Shown here in pieces: positions 18,038 through 29,934 of a DNA stretch of 64,000 bases. The stretch's first letter is position 1, and each line of letters begins with the position of its first letter. Where the stretch lies: NCBI GenBank assembly GCA_024281675.1, contig JAMXAG010000001.1, positions 1 to 64,000 of the forward strand. The letters are read 5' to 3'. A program made the translations under genes and the position numbers. The notes beneath the pieces are model-generated. The model had not been told where the DNA came from. It searched no databases and was given only the letters and a program-made list of their open reading frames with translations. The DNA is from Nitrosomonas sp. (GTDB lineage Bacteria > Pseudomonadota > Gammaproteobacteria > Burkholderiales > Nitrosomonadaceae).

Positions 18038-19795
18038 CTACATTTTATCAGGCGAACTCACTCCCAGTAATTTGAGTCCATTGTGTAATACCTGCCGTAC
18101 AGACGCAATGAGCGCGAGTCGAGCATACATCAATGGCTTGTCATCAACCAAGAATCGTGTTGAATTATAGTAACCGTGAAATTCACTGGCTAATTCTCTC
18201 AGGTAAAAAGTGATCAAATGCGGAGAAAATTCCCTAGCAGCAGTCTCTATGGTACCTGGAAAATCAATGAGCTTTTGCAATAAGCTGAGCTCTGCTGGAC
18301 CGGATAATGTGTGTGTGTCAGTATCCGAAAGCATTGCAAGATCTCCATTCCATTGTGCTAACACGCTACAAATACGTGCATGAGCATATTGTACATAATA
18401 CACAGGATTTTCATTGCCTTGTGATTTGGCGAGATCTAAATCAAAATCCAAATGTTGATCGCTTTTGCGCATTGCATAAAAAAAACGCGCGGCATCATTG
18501 CCAACTTCATGGCGTAATTCTCGTAGGGTAACAAATTCCCCGGAGCGTGTAGACATCGGCATTTTCTTTCCATCTCGATACAATACGGCAAACTGCACCA
18601 AAGCAATTTCCAGCTTTCCGGGATCTACACCCAGTGCTTGCAAGGCGCCTTTGACTCGAGCAATGTAGCCGTGATGATCAGCCCCCCAGATATTGATGAC
18701 CAGATCGAAGCCACGCTCAAATTTACTTAAATGATAAGCAATGTCCGATGCAAAATAGGTAAACTGGCCATTCTCTCGTTGCACTACACGGTCTTTTTCG
18801 TCGCCAAAATTGGTGGATCGGAACCACTTGGCGCCGTCTTTTAGGTACAGGTAATTTTTTTCTTCAAGTAAATTAACCGTGCGACTAACCAGTCCAGAAT
18901 CATAGAGTGACTGCTCTGAGAACCATTGATCGAATTCGATACCAAATTCTAGCAAATCACTGCGACAATCATTAAGTTGTTCTGCTAAAACGAATTGATG
19001 AATCAAAGTGTAGTCTTGATCGAGAATTCTTTTTGCATTTGCGATTAATTGATCTAATTCAGTATCGGTCGTGATAGTGATTTCCAATGCACTCAGCGGA
19101 AAGTTTTCAAAAATGCGTTCGCGCTGCCGTACGAAGCGTTGCGCAAACTGTTCTTGCAGTTGTTGCGCCATCGTTTTGACATAGTCGCCCTGATAGGCGT
19201 TTTGCGGAAAGGGGATCGATACTTGGTGGATTGCCAGATAACGTAGCCAAGTCGATACCGTCAAGATGTCCATTTGCCGGCCCGCATCGTTGACATAGAA
19301 TTCACGAAATACGTCAAAGCCAGCGGTGGCGAGTAAATTGGCGAGACTGGCGCCAATCGCAGCTCCTCTTCCGTGGCCTACATGCAAAGGCCCTGTTGGA
19401 TTGGCGGAAACAAACTCTACTTGAATTTTTCTTCCTTGACCCAATTGGCTAGTACCATAATGCGTTTTGCTCTGCAAAATATGGTGTAAATACTGCTGTT
19501 TCGCTGCGTTCTTGATAAATAAATTGATAAATCCAGCACCTGCAATTTCTATTTTCTCGATGATCGCTGATGCAGGTAGCCGTTCGATCAATAATTGGGC
19601 AATTTCTTGTGGTTTTTTGCGCAACGGTTTAGCCAAATGCATTGCAAGATTGCACGAATAATCACCGTGCGAGCTTTGTTTCGTTCGAGTCAGTTCAATG
19701 TTGGGAGGTTCTGTGGGAACGTCCAGGCTTTGTAAAGCGGTACGAAATAGCTCGATAAAATGTGCTTTGAAATTTAACGAATCAGGTAAAGTCAT
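18038..19795 (-). CDS. argS: Arginyl-tRNA synthetase
   Basis: A 585-residue class I aminoacyl-tRNA synthetase that charges tRNA-Arg. The HIGH-type signature is ANPTGPLHVGHGRGA (about 128-142), the MSTRSGEF stretch (about 380-388) is the region equivalent to KMSKS, and the N-terminal additional domain and the C-terminal DALR-type anticodon-binding domain (about 455-585, starting YVQYAHARICSVL) are complete. Length matches proteobacterial enzymes. It heads the argS-SPOR transcription unit. Confidence 0.97.
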   Translation of the reverse strand: MTLPDSLNFKAHFIELFRTALQSLDVPTEPPNIELTRTKQSSHGDYSCNLAMHLAKPLRKKPQEIAQLLIERLPASAIIEKIEIAGAGFINLFIKNAAKQQYLHHILQSKTHYGTSQLGQGRKIQVEFVSANPTGPLHVGHGRGAAIGASLANLLATAGFDVFREFYVNDAGRQMDILTVSTWLRYLAIHQVSIPFPQNAYQGDYVKTMAQQLQEQFAQRFVRQRERIFENFPLSALEITITTDTELDQLIANAKRILDQDYTLIHQFVLAEQLNDCRSDLLEFGIEFDQWFSEQSLYDSGLVSRTVNLLEEKNYLYLKDGAKWFRSTNFGDEKDRVVQRENGQFTYFASDIAYHLSKFERGFDLVINIWGADHHGYIARVKGALQALGVDPGKLEIALVQFAVLYRDGKKMPMSTRSGEFVTLRELRHEVGNDAARFFYAMRKSDQHLDFDLDLAKSQGNENPVYYVQYAHARICSVLAQWNGDLAMLSDTDTHTLSGPAELSLLQKLIDFPGTIETAAREFSPHLITFYLRELASEFHGYYNSTRFLVDDKPLMYARLALIASVRQVLHNGLKLLGVSSPDKM

Positions 19796-19851
19796 TATGT
19801 ATGGCGTTTTACTAAAAATGAGCAGGTGATTGTAAAGCTATTCTGGACTGG

Positions 19852-20592
19852 CTACGTAGCAATTCTTTGACGATGTGTTTCAAACAAGCAGATGCCGACA
19901 CTGACTGAAATATTCAAACTTCCGACTTGACCAGACATTGGTATGCGCACCATGAAGTCGCAATTTTCACGCGTTAAGCGCCGTAAGCCTTTTCCTTCTG
20001 AACCAAATACCCAAGCCACCGGTTCAGTAATTTTGAAATGGTCTAAATCATGTTCTGCATCGCCGGCTGTACCGATAATCCAGATACCGCGTTGCTTCAA
20101 TTCTTTTAGCGTGCGTGATAGGTTGGTAACCGCAATGAATGGCACTGTGTCAGCAGCGCCGCTCGATACCTTGTGGACGGTCGAATTTAGTCCGACAGCC
20201 CTATCTTTCGGTGCAATCACCGCATGGATTGAAAAAGCATCCGCGATGCGTAAGCAAGCGCCCAGGTTGTGCGGATCTTGAATGCCGTCCAGTATCAGTA
20301 ACCGTGCTGGTTCAGTCAATGCATCCAATAGATCATCCACATCAGTAACGCGTTGCATTGCATCGATGACGGCTACTACGCCCTGATGGTGGTCATTACC
20401 GGCTAGACTGGTAAGTTTTGTCGTGGCGCAATGGGTGATGTGCAGTTTTTGATTTTCTGCGAGCTGGATGAGATTACGCGCACGCTGGTCATGCCGGGCT
20501 GCATCCACAAAGATTTCTTTAATCGAAGCAGGCGATTGCTTGATCCGGCTGGTGATGGCATGAAAGCCAAAAATAATACGATTACCGGACAT
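19852..20592 (-). CDS. rlmB: 23S rRNA (guanosine-2'-O-)-methyltransferase RlmB
   Basis: A 246-residue SPOUT-family RNA methyltransferase that modifies the ribose of G2251 of 23S rRNA (E. coli numbering). It has the N-terminal substrate-binding domain (IIFGFHAITSRI) and the three SPOUT motifs: LDGIQDPHNLGACLR, VFGSEGKGLRRL and IPMSGQVGSLNISVSVGI, the last two forming the knotted AdoMet site. It starts 86 bases downstream of rnr on the same strand, the standard rnr-rlmB pair. Confidence 0.96.
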   Translation of the reverse strand: MSGNRIIFGFHAITSRIKQSPASIKEIFVDAARHDQRARNLIQLAENQKLHITHCATTKLTSLAGNDHHQGVVAVIDAMQRVTDVDDLLDALTEPARLLILDGIQDPHNLGACLRIADAFSIHAVIAPKDRAVGLNSTVHKVSSGAADTVPFIAVTNLSRTLKELKQRGIWIIGTAGDAEHDLDHFKITEPVAWVFGSEGKGLRRLTRENCDFMVRIPMSGQVGSLNISVSVGICLFETHRQRIAT

Positions 20593-20678
20593 TATTTGTT
20601 ATCAATTGAAGTAATACTTTCATCACAGTTAAAAGCATAAAACCGTGCGTATTGTAATGTAATTTATTTATTACAAGG

Positions 20679-22901
20679 CTATTTTTTGCTTTTAGCAGAA
20701 GTTTTGGTTTTGGGTTTGAGTGGTTTCTGATCCATTTCGGCTAAGACAAAGTCAATTTTGCTGGTTTCCAGGTCTACTCGGACAAGTTTTACGCTTAATC
20801 GATCACCCAAGCGATACTGTTTTCCGCTTCGTTCCCCACGGAGTAAGTGTTTGGCAGCATCATAATGAAAATAATCACTAGGCAACTCGGAAATATGTAC
20901 TAATCCTTCTATGTATACTTTATCCAGGGCAACAAACAAACCGAATGAAGTGACGCTGCTGATTACACCGTCGAAGATTGTGCCGATTTTATCTTGCATA
21001 TAGAAACATTTGAGCCAGGATTCCACATCACGTGTGGCATCGTCAGCGCGCCGTTCAGTTATTGAACAATGTAATCCTAATTCGTGCCAATCTCCTGGCT
21101 GATAGGTTTCTCCATTGAGTACGGCCTTGATGGCGCGGTGGACCAATAAGTCGGGATAACGTCGAATCGGTGAAGTGAAATGGGTATAAGTTTCATACGC
21201 AAGGCCAAAATGACCCGTCATGTCAGGACTGTAGATCGCTTGTTTTAACGAACGCAGCATGACAGTTTGTAATAACTGTACATCCGGCCTATCTTGTATT
21301 TTGGAGAGTGTCTGCGCATAGTCTTTGGCACAGGGCTTGTCTCCACCGCCGAGTGGAATGCCAAATTCCTTGAGAAAATCACGCAGCGCCACAATTTTTT
21401 CTGGCACTGGGTCTTCGTGGATGCGATATAGCCCTGGGTGATTATGTTTTTGCAAAAAAGCCGCTGCACAGACATTCGCTGCCAGCATACATTCTTCAAT
21501 CAGGCGATGGGCGTCATTGCGCTGCGTGGGTAGGATTTTTTCAATTTTGCCTTGGTCGTTGAATAGAATTTGTGTTTCAATCGTTTCGAAATCAATTGCG
21601 CCTCGTTTCTTCCGTGCTTTGAGTAAACATTTAAATAATTTGTGCAGCAACTGCAAATGCGGTAGCAATGCGATATGTTCTTCCTTGATAGCAGTGGATT
21701 TTTTTGTTTCTAGCATCTCAGCAACTTCGGTGTATGTTAATCGCGCTTGCGAGAGCATCACTGCCGGATAAAAAAGATAATCAAAAATCTCCCCGCTTGG
21801 TTGAATCTGCATCTCACACACCATGCACAATCTTTTTTGTTGCGGATTCAAAGAACATAATCCATTCGAAAAGATTTCCGGCAGCATCGGGATAACACGC
21901 CGCGGAAAATAAACCGAATTGCCTCGATTGAATGCTTCTTGATCGATAGCATCGCCATGTTTGACATAGTGACTGACATCCGCGATTGCAACATAGAGGC
22001 GATATCCCTTACCATCTTTTTCACAAAATACTGCGTCATCAAAATCACGCGCTGTTTCACCATCAATGGTTACTAAAGGCAAATGGCATAAATCTTTTCG
22101 CCCGGTTGATTCGCGTTTTAATACATTTTTAGGAAATTTGCGGGAAAGTTTTTCGATTTCATCGGGAAATTCATGAGGTAAATCGTGTTTTCGCAAGGCA
22201 ATTTCAATTTCCATCCCTGATGCAGTGTAATCACCTAAAACTTCAACGATTTTACCAATTGGCTGGGATTGTTTGCTGGGCTGGCGTATGATTTCTACCA
22301 TCACCACCTGACCGGTTTTGGCTTTTAGAGAATGTTCCTTGGTAATCAAAATGTCTTGATTGATGCGTTTGTTTTCAGCAACCACGAACAAAACACCATG
22401 TTCGATATATAAACGGCCCACCACTTGTATGTTGGAATGCTCCAGTACTTCTACAATGGCGGCTTCTCTGCGCCCGCGTCGATCCAGTCCAGTTTCGCGT
22501 ACCAGTACATGATCGCCGTGCAGGGCTTTGTGCATTTCTTTGGCACTTAAATATAGATCGCCACTGTTATCATCGGGAATCAGAAAACCAAAACCATCAG
22601 GATGTCCTTGGATTTTGCCTTTTGTTAAATCGAGCTTTTCCATCACGCAAATATCACCTTTGCGGTTACGGAAAATCTGCCCTTCGCGAATCATGGCAGC
22701 GAGGCGTCGAGAGAAGAATCCCTGCTCCTTCTTGTTAATCGATAACAGTTTTTGTAAAGACTGCTCGGCAACCGGAATACCTTGCTGTTGTAATACCTGC
22801 AAAATATATTCTCGACTTGGCAATGGTTGTTCGTAGCGTTCTTTTTCGCGCTGAAGATGCGGATCCAGTTGACGTATTTTTTGTTTCTTGTTGTTTGACA
22901 A
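20679..22901 (-). CDS. rnr: Ribonuclease R
   Basis: A 740-residue 3'-5' exoribonuclease of the RNase II/R family. From the N-terminus: a helix-turn-helix region (about 25-85), cold-shock domains (about 90-235), the RNB catalytic core with the Asp-rich site VTIDGETARDFDDAVF (about 272-287), and a C-terminal S1 domain (about 640-715, with VISSVTSFGLFVALDK) followed by a Lys-rich tail (KPKTKTSAKSKK). It degrades structured RNA in the cytoplasm. Length is within the family range, though shorter than E. coli RNase R. Together with rlmB it forms a two-gene unit; tRNA-Leu lies upstream on the other strand. Confidence 0.96.
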   Translation of the reverse strand: MSNNKKQKIRQLDPHLQREKERYEQPLPSREYILQVLQQQGIPVAEQSLQKLLSINKKEQGFFSRRLAAMIREGQIFRNRKGDICVMEKLDLTKGKIQGHPDGFGFLIPDDNSGDLYLSAKEMHKALHGDHVLVRETGLDRRGRREAAIVEVLEHSNIQVVGRLYIEHGVLFVVAENKRINQDILITKEHSLKAKTGQVVMVEIIRQPSKQSQPIGKIVEVLGDYTASGMEIEIALRKHDLPHEFPDEIEKLSRKFPKNVLKRESTGRKDLCHLPLVTIDGETARDFDDAVFCEKDGKGYRLYVAIADVSHYVKHGDAIDQEAFNRGNSVYFPRRVIPMLPEIFSNGLCSLNPQQKRLCMVCEMQIQPSGEIFDYLFYPAVMLSQARLTYTEVAEMLETKKSTAIKEEHIALLPHLQLLHKLFKCLLKARKKRGAIDFETIETQILFNDQGKIEKILPTQRNDAHRLIEECMLAANVCAAAFLQKHNHPGLYRIHEDPVPEKIVALRDFLKEFGIPLGGGDKPCAKDYAQTLSKIQDRPDVQLLQTVMLRSLKQAIYSPDMTGHFGLAYETYTHFTSPIRRYPDLLVHRAIKAVLNGETYQPGDWHELGLHCSITERRADDATRDVESWLKCFYMQDKIGTIFDGVISSVTSFGLFVALDKVYIEGLVHISELPSDYFHYDAAKHLLRGERSGKQYRLGDRLSVKLVRVDLETSKIDFVLAEMDQKPLKPKTKTSAKSKK

Positions 22902-22955
22902 AACAATGGTTTCCTATAGAATTGCACGCTTTAGTAGTCTGTCAAACTATCCATT

Positions 22956-23040
22956 GCCCAGATGGCGGAATTGGTAGACGCGCATGGTTCAGGTCCATGT
23001 GCCTTCGGGTGTGGAGGTTCGAGTCCTCTTCTGGGCACCA
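22956..23040 (+). tRNA. leuT: tRNA-Leu (anticodon CAG)
   Basis: 85 bases with encoded CCA. The acceptor stem pairs GCCCAGA with TCTGGGC, the anticodon arm CATGG-TTCAGGT-CCATG gives CAG, a long variable arm (TGCCTTCGGGTG) marks a class II tRNA, and the T arm GGAGG-TTCGAGT-CCTCT is standard. It sits between the divergent promoter side of rnr and the end of alaS. The symbol is only a generic name. Confidence 0.95.
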
Positions 23041-23284
23041 AGATATTATTTCAGATAACATCGTATCGAATCCTTTGAATTTATTGTCTTTTAAAGGAAT
23101 TGAACGCTTCATACTGTATCACAAGAAGCCAACGCATACCATTACATTGATGGCATTTCTGTTGGTACTTTTGATATTATTAAGGCAACATCATCAAATA
23201 ACATATTGATGTTACGTGGATGTGGCGAAACAGTGTGGCTTGCGATTGCGCACCGACATCAAACACTACAATAGACTTAGTATG

Positions 23285-25885
23285 TTATTTCTTTTTTTCC
23301 TTAACCCAATCGTAAACGCTGGTAAGCGCGGCAGATAATTGACTGGGGTGTGATCCTCCAGCTTGTGCCATATCGGCCCGTCCTCCTCCTTTTCCGCCGA
23401 CTTGCTGGGCGACGAAGTTGACCAGTTCGCCGGCTTTGACTTTGCCAGTGAGATCAGTGCTGACGCCGGCGATCAGTGTGATTTTACCGTCCGCTACGGT
23501 ACTGAGCACAATCGCACAGGTTTTTAGTTTGTCTTTTAGTTGATCGAGCGTTTCGCGTAGGGTTTTTGCGTCGGCGTTTTCCAGGTTGGTGGCGAGCACT
23601 TTGACGCCGTTGATGTCCTGTGCTTGCGATGCTAGATCATTACTTTGAGAGCCAGCAAGCTTTGTTTTCAGTGTGGACAACTCTTTCTCAATTGCTTTTT
23701 TATCTTGCTGCATATGATAAACAGCCATTGGTATAACACCACCTTGGCGCAAAGGAACTTTTAGCAGTGCCGCACTTGCCCTTCGATCATCTTCCAAAGT
23801 TTCTACATAATGCAATGCACGATCTCCTGTGCAGGCTTCAACACGTCGTACTCCTGCTGCCACACCACTCTCAGAAACGATCTTGAACAATCCAATATCA
23901 CCAGTACGCTTTACATGAGTTCCTCCACACAATTCACGCGAAGAGCCGATATCTAGTACGCGTACTTCGTCACCATATTTCTCACCGAAAAGCATCATCG
24001 CACCAGATTTTTGTGCTTCCCTAATCGCCATTATGCGTGCTTGACACTCAGTATTGATTAAGATCTCTTCATTTACCTTCTTTTCCACCCTGCGAATTTG
24101 ATGCTCAGTCATCGGTTCGTTATGTGAGAAATCGAAACGCGTTCTTTCATGATCCACCAATGAGCCTTTCTGCTGTACATGATCACCCAATACCTCCCGT
24201 AGTGCTTTGTGCATCAGATGCGTAGCAGAGTGGTTACGTGTGGTACGAATGCGCGCCAATGGATCAACTTCAGCCAGCACTTTATCGCCAACGATCATAC
24301 GTCCACTACTCAAAACACCTTTGTGACCAAAAACACTTGCTTGAATTTTTTGCGTATTTGTTACATTAAACGTGCCATTGCCGACCAGCAACTTCCCGCA
24401 ATCGCCGACTTGTCCGCCGGATTCGGCATAAAAAGGCGTTTGATCCAGAACCACCACCGCTTCATCACCGGCTTCGATGAAATCCACCGCACTGCCTTGC
24501 TTGTAAATCGCCAATACCTGCCCTTCATGCTGCAACGTCTCGTAACCATAGAAAGTGGTTTGATTGCCGCTGTATTCAATGCCTTCCTGCATGGTGAATT
24601 TGTTGGCGGCACGCGCTTGTTCGCGCTGGCGTGCCATGGCCTGCTCAAAACCGGCATGGTCGACGCTAATGCCTCGTTCACGCGCAATGTCGGCGGTCAG
24701 ATCAATAGGGAAGCCGAATGTGTCATAGAGCCGGAATGCGGTTTCACCATCCAGTACCTTGATTTTCTGACTGAGTGCAGTTTCCAGAATCTGCATGCCG
24801 TTTTCCAGCGTCTCGGCAAAGCGCTCTTCTTCTTGCTTTAACACGGCCGCAACACGTGCTTTGGCGGCAACCAGTTCCGGATAGGCCTGCCCCATCACTT
24901 TGCTTAAATCTTCCACCAATTGATAAAAGAAAGGCTGTTTTTGTCCGAGTTGGTAACCATGGCGGATAGCGCGGCGGATGATGCGCCTCAGCACATAACC
25001 GCGCCCTTCGCTGCCGGGAATGACGCCATCGGTAATCAAAAACGAACAGGCGCGGATATGGTCGGCAATTACTTTTAAGGAATTATCCGCAAGGTCTTTG
25101 GTATGAGTGACGCGCGCGGCCGCTTTGATCAAGCTTTGGAACAGATCGATATCATAATTGCTGTGCACCTGCTGCATAACCGCGGAAATCCGTTCCAGTC
25201 CCATGCCGGTATCCACCGATGGCTTGGGCAGCGGGTGCAGTGTACCGACACTGTCACGGTTATATTGCATGAATACCAGATTCCAGATTTCAATGTAACG
25301 ATCGCCATCAGCATCGGCGGAACCGGGCGGTCCGCCTTTGACTTCCGGGCCGTGATCATAAAAAATTTCGGAGCAGGGGCCGCAGGGGCCGGTATCGCCC
25401 ATTTGCCAGAAATTATCCATGGTGGCAATCCGTACCAGACGGGAAGCATCGACACCGACTTCGTTCAGCCAGATATCCGCCGCTTCATCGTCTTCCGCAT
25501 AAACAGTCACCCATAATTTTTCGCGCGGGATTTTCAACGATTGGGTTAAAAAATCCCAGGCAAACAGAATGGCATTGCGTTTGAAATAATCGCCAAAGCT
25601 GAAATTACCGAGCATTTCAAAGAAAGTATGATGTCGTGCGGTATAGCCAACATTCTCTAAATCGTTGTGTTTGCCGCCAGCGCGTACACAGCGTTGCGAG
25701 CTTGCAGCACGAACATATGGCCGCTGGTCTTGCCCCAGAAATACATCTTTAAACTGTACCATCCCTGCATTGGTAAATAGTAATGTCGGGTCATTATTAG
25801 GGACAAGGGGACTGGATGGCACAACGGCATGGCCGTGGGAGGCAAAGAACTCGAGAAATCTTTGTCTTATTTCGCTACTGTTCAT
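23285..25885 (-). CDS. alaS: Alanyl-tRNA synthetase
   Basis: An 866-residue class II synthetase that charges tRNA-Ala and clears mischarged Ser/Gly. It has the N-terminal catalytic domain ([13 protein letters not shown], then [15 protein letters not shown] and [12 protein letters not shown]), the editing domain with the HxxxH zinc motif NHSATHLMH (about 554-562) and CGGTH (about 658), and the C-terminal oligomerisation domain with [15 protein letters not shown]. Length is normal. It follows recX by 43 bases on the same strand, so recA-recX-alaS may be one transcription unit, as in many proteobacteria. Confidence 0.97.
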   Translation of the reverse strand: MNSSEIRQRFLEFFASHGHAVVPSSPLVPNNDPTLLFTNAGMVQFKDVFLGQDQRPYVRAASSQRCVRAGGKHNDLENVGYTARHHTFFEMLGNFSFGDYFKRNAILFAWDFLTQSLKIPREKLWVTVYAEDDEAADIWLNEVGVDASRLVRIATMDNFWQMGDTGPCGPCSEIFYDHGPEVKGGPPGSADADGDRYIEIWNLVFMQYNRDSVGTLHPLPKPSVDTGMGLERISAVMQQVHSNYDIDLFQSLIKAAARVTHTKDLADNSLKVIADHIRACSFLITDGVIPGSEGRGYVLRRIIRRAIRHGYQLGQKQPFFYQLVEDLSKVMGQAYPELVAAKARVAAVLKQEEERFAETLENGMQILETALSQKIKVLDGETAFRLYDTFGFPIDLTADIARERGISVDHAGFEQAMARQREQARAANKFTMQEGIEYSGNQTTFYGYETLQHEGQVLAIYKQGSAVDFIEAGDEAVVVLDQTPFYAESGGQVGDCGKLLVGNGTFNVTNTQKIQASVFGHKGVLSSGRMIVGDKVLAEVDPLARIRTTRNHSATHLMHKALREVLGDHVQQKGSLVDHERTRFDFSHNEPMTEHQIRRVEKKVNEEILINTECQARIMAIREAQKSGAMMLFGEKYGDEVRVLDIGSSRELCGGTHVKRTGDIGLFKIVSESGVAAGVRRVEACTGDRALHYVETLEDDRRASAALLKVPLRQGGVIPMAVYHMQQDKKAIEKELSTLKTKLAGSQSNDLASQAQDINGVKVLATNLENADAKTLRETLDQLKDKLKTCAIVLSTVADGKITLIAGVSTDLTGKVKAGELVNFVAQQVGGKGGGRADMAQAGGSHPSQLSAALTSVYDWVKEKKK

Positions 25886-25928
25886 AGAAACTTCTACTGA
25901 TCATTAAATTGGAATTGATGATGATGGG

Positions 25929-26402
25929 TTAGTATTCGTTTATCGAGTCACTGGCTTGTACTAGAACTTGCCGGATGGTTTCAGTCGAGAATCCCCTGCT
26001 CATCATAAATCGCATTTGCTTAGCGCGTTCTTCGGCAGTGATCGGTGGTTTACCAAATTTTTTTTGCCAAACAGTCAAAGCGGCTTCTTCTTCAGTGGCC
26101 TTCAAAGTTGGCAATACATCATTAATCAATTGCGCATCGATGCCTTTGGCTCTTAATTCATGAACGATACGTTGGTTTCCATACCGTGATCTTCGATGAT
26201 GGGTTGTCTGTTCAATCACACGTTGCGCTGACAAAAATCCTTTTTGCTCCAAATCATCCAGTACCGTCATCAGTTCTTCGTTTTTCATAGAACTCGCATA
26301 AGCCGAAAGCTTTTGTGCTAATTCTTGCCGCGAGTATTCCCGCCGCGCCAGATAGCGTAGTGCGCGCGTTTTTAGGGTTGTTTTACTGTTGTTCTCAATC
26401 AT
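25929..26402 (-). CDS. recX: Regulatory protein RecX
   Basis: A 157-residue modulator that caps RecA filaments. The family patterns are visible: RALRYLARREYSRQELAQKL at the N-terminus, then LEQKGFLSAQRVIEQ, HRRSRYGNQRIVHEL, and a C-terminal repeat ending FMMSRGFSTETIRQVL. Its ATG overlaps the recA stop codon by one base (TAATG), a sign of translational coupling. Length is typical. Confidence 0.94.
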   Translation of the reverse strand: MIENNSKTTLKTRALRYLARREYSRQELAQKLSAYASSMKNEELMTVLDDLEQKGFLSAQRVIEQTTHHRRSRYGNQRIVHELRAKGIDAQLINDVLPTLKATEEEAALTVWQKKFGKPPITAEERAKQMRFMMSRGFSTETIRQVLVQASDSINEY

Positions 26403-27433
26403 TACTCATCAGTAGTTTTATCTTTGTTTGAGGCGGTTGGTTCTGTAATTCCTACCAACGTACGAATTTTTTGTTCGATTTCGTGCGCAAGCTCTTTATG
26501 TTCTTTGAGGTAATCTCGCACATTATCTTTGCCCTGGCCTATTTTTTCACCTTTATAGGCATACCAAGCGCCTGCTTTGTCAATGATTTTATGCAGAACT
26601 CCTAATTCAATCACTTCACTTTCACGCGAAATACCTTCGCCATACAGAATATCGAAATCGGCTTGTTTAAAAGGTGGCGCGACTTTGTTCTTAACAACTT
26701 TGACGCGTGTTTCGTTGCCGATCACCTCTTCGCCTTTTTTGATCGATCCAGTCCGGCGGATGTCCAGGCGTACTGAGGCATAAAATTTTAACGCATTGCC
26801 CCCCGTCGTTGTTTCAGGATTGCCAAACATCACGCCAATTTTCATGCGAATTTGATTAATGAAAATAACCATAGTGTTGCTGCGCTTAATGTTGGCGGTT
26901 AATTTGCGCAAGGCTTGTGACATCAAGCGCGCTTGCAATCCCATTTGCGGATCCCCCATATCCCCTTCGATTTCCGCACGGGGTGTTAGCGCAGCCACCG
27001 AATCCACTACAATGATATCCACGGAACCCGAGCGTACCAGCATATCGGCGATTTCCAACGCCTGTTCGCCATTATCCGGTTGCGATATCAACAGTTCCTT
27101 AACATTAATGCCAATCTTTTGCGCATATTGTGGATCCAGTGCATGTTCTGCGTCAATGAAAGCAGCAGTTCCACCGATCTTTTGCATTTCAGCAATGACT
27201 TGTAAAGTCAGTGTTGTTTTGCCTGATGATTCGGGTCCATATATTTCGATAATCCGACCTCGTGGTAGTCCACCGACGCCCAGTGCAATATCAAGTCCCA
27301 AGGAACCGGTGGAAACGACTTGTATATCATAGGCTACATCATTTGCACCCAACCGCATGATGGAGCCTTTGCCAAACTGTTTTTCAATTTGTGACAGGGC
27401 TGCATCCAGCGCTTTGCTTCTGTTTTCGTCCAT
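26402..27433 (-). CDS. recA: Recombinase RecA
   Basis: A 343-residue DNA strand-exchange ATPase and co-protease in the SOS response. Walker A is [10 protein letters not shown] (about 66-75), the MAW-type region [21 protein letters not shown] includes Walker B, loop L1/L2 residues are present ([32 protein letters not shown]), and the C-terminus is acidic ([13 protein letters not shown]) as usual. The divergent adk gene begins about 220 bases upstream. I looked for a LexA box of the CTGT-N8-ACAG type in this gap and did not find a good one. Confidence 0.98.
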   Translation of the reverse strand: MDENRSKALDAALSQIEKQFGKGSIMRLGANDVAYDIQVVSTGSLGLDIALGVGGLPRGRIIEIYGPESSGKTTLTLQVIAEMQKIGGTAAFIDAEHALDPQYAQKIGINVKELLISQPDNGEQALEIADMLVRSGSVDIIVVDSVAALTPRAEIEGDMGDPQMGLQARLMSQALRKLTANIKRSNTMVIFINQIRMKIGVMFGNPETTTGGNALKFYASVRLDIRRTGSIKKGEEVIGNETRVKVVKNKVAPPFKQADFDILYGEGISRESEVIELGVLHKIIDKAGAWYAYKGEKIGQGKDNVRDYLKEHKELAHEIEQKIRTLVGITEPTASNKDKTTDE

Positions 27434-27568
27434 GATTTTTCCTGTAAAAAGTCGTTCAGATTATCGCATAACCTGTGAGATATCAGCTTGACTTACCATG
27501 CGTTTAGTCGATTTTGCCAGAAAATAATGTGGCAAAAAACTCGAGTATCTGGTTTGCCTACGATATAA

Positions 27569-28306
<738 letters not shown>

Positions 28307-28456
28307 CCAATTCGTGTGGTTTTGGCTCGTGCGATCAATAAACACAAATCAAAGAACAATCAAACGAGTAATCAGGTTATTTAGTGCTCATGTGAGTGCG
28401 CGCTTAGGAAATTTATAACATAGTTCACTTGTAATTTAATCAGTCAAGGAGACAAT

Positions 28457-29716
28457 ATGGCTAGTAAAAATGCTTTTTATGCACAGTCTGGTGGTGTTAC
28501 GGCTGTCATTAATGCTTCTGCTGCGGGTGTTTTGGAAACGGCCCGTCAGCATTCGGATAAAATCGCTAATGTGTATGCCGGTCGAAACGGCATTATCGGA
28601 GCGCTTACGGAAGATTTAATTGATACTAATGCTGAATCTGCTGCTGACATTGCAGGGCTTAAATACACGCCATCCGGTGGGTTTGGTTCGTGTCGGTACA
28701 AGCTCAAAAGCTTGGAGCAGAATCGGCGTGAATACGAACGGCTTATTGAGGTTTTCAAAGCGCATAATATCGGTTATTTTTTCTACAACGGTGGTGGTGA
28801 TTCCGCAGATACTTGTTTGAAAGTATCGCAATTGGCCGATACACTGGGATATCCGATACAAGCGATTCACGTTCCCAAAACAGTGGATAATGATTTGCCG
28901 ATTACCGATTGTTGTCCGGGCTTTGGCTCTGTTGCGAAATACATTGCGGTATCTACACGTGAAGCGAGTTTTGACGTGGCAAGTATGGCTAAAACTTCAA
29001 CCAAGGTTTTTGTCCTGGAAGTCATGGGGCGTCATGCAGGCTGGATTGCGGCGGCTGGCGGTTTGGCATCCAGCCCGGATTGTGAAATTCCGATCGTTAT
29101 TCTATTTCCAGAAATTACATTCAATAAAGCAAAATTCCTTGCCAAAGTAGATCAATATGTCAAACAGTATGGCTATTGTTCAGTCGTGGTATCGGAAGGC
29201 GTTAAAGGCGAAGATGGTAATTTTCTTGCAGACCAAGGATTGCGTGATGCTTTTGGTCATGCGCAATTGGGTGGTGTTGCGCCGGTCGTGGCAAATATTA
29301 TCAAAGAAGGCTTGTCATTGAAATTTCATTGGGGTGTGGCAGACTATTTGCAACGTGCTGCGCGCCACATTGCATCGAAAACGGACGTGGAACAAGCGTA
29401 TGCAATGGGTAAAGCTGCGGTCGAATATGCGCTGGCGGGACATAATTCTGTCATGCCAACCATTGTTCGTGAATCTAGTAAGCCTTATAAATGGTCGGTG
29501 GGTATGGCGAAGCTGTCTGAAGTAGCCAATGTGGAAAAAATGATGCCAGCAAACTATATCAGTGAAGATGGTTTTGGTATTAGCCAAGCTTGCCGTGACT
29601 ATTTGCTGCCACTCATCGAAGGTGAAGATTATCCGCCGTATAAAGACGGTTTGCCCGATTATGTAAGGTTGAAAAGTGTTGCGGTTGCTAAGAAATTAGC
29701 GGAATTCAAACTTTAA
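28457..29716 (+). CDS. pfp: Pyrophosphate-dependent 6-phosphofructokinase
   Basis: A 419-residue enzyme that phosphorylates fructose 6-phosphate using pyrophosphate, reversibly. The phosphoryl-donor site reads YNGGGDSADT (about 110-118), with Asp where ATP enzymes have Gly, and the catalytic loop is PKTVDNDLPITD (about 140-151), whose Lys is diagnostic for PPi use. EVMGRHAGW marks the sugar-phosphate site. GGAGA precedes the ATG. Downstream, 220 bases away on the same strand, is the membrane pyrophosphatase; a strong hairpin separates them. Both tie carbon metabolism to PPi, which is known for ammonia oxidisers lacking ATP-dependent phosphofructokinase. Confidence 0.95.
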   Translation: MASKNAFYAQSGGVTAVINASAAGVLETARQHSDKIANVYAGRNGIIGALTEDLIDTNAESAADIAGLKYTPSGGFGSCRYKLKSLEQNRREYERLIEVFKAHNIGYFFYNGGGDSADTCLKVSQLADTLGYPIQAIHVPKTVDNDLPITDCCPGFGSVAKYIAVSTREASFDVASMAKTSTKVFVLEVMGRHAGWIAAAGGLASSPDCEIPIVILFPEITFNKAKFLAKVDQYVKQYGYCSVVVSEGVKGEDGNFLADQGLRDAFGHAQLGGVAPVVANIIKEGLSLKFHWGVADYLQRAARHIASKTDVEQAYAMGKAAVEYALAGHNSVMPTIVRESSKPYKWSVGMAKLSEVANVEKMMPANYISEDGFGISQACRDYLLPLIEGEDYPPYKDGLPDYVRLKSVAVAKKLAEFKL

Positions 29717-29807
29717 CCGTGACAGTAGATATGATTATTCAATATCACATCAACTTAGGAATGCTAATTAGGTAGCGTATCTAAATTCGTTAAATTTCAT
29801 GTACGTT

Positions 29808-29842
29808 GAACGCAAGAACAGATAAAATACGTTCTTGCGTTC
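29808..29842 (+). terminator. Hairpin after pfp, probable terminator
   Basis: A perfect 12-bp stem (GAACGCAAGAAC, 29808-29819, with GTTCTTGCGTTC, 29831-29842) and an 11-base loop, 92 bases past the pfp stop. A mixed T-rich tail (TTGGATTTGAG) follows, so it is not a textbook terminator, but its position between pfp and hppA fits. Confidence 0.55.
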
Positions 29843-29934
29843 TTGGATTTGAGCAAGTGTTTAATAATGTGGGATTTTTTAGGCCAAGATTCTGCATATT
29901 ATTTTATGTGGTCTGACTTTAATTGGAGCTTTTT

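Noticed and set aside
22817-23209. 130-residue plus-strand frame
   Set aside because: It runs through tRNA-Leu and the antisense of the rnr start, so it is not a gene.
24209-24841. 210-residue plus-strand frame opposite alaS
   Set aside because: Antisense shadow of a highly conserved gene; no independent support.
27434-27568. Possible LexA box in the recA-adk gap (CTGTGAGATATCAG)
   Set aside because: It does not fit CTGT-N8-ACAG; no other candidate was found, so SOS control cannot be claimed from this sequence.
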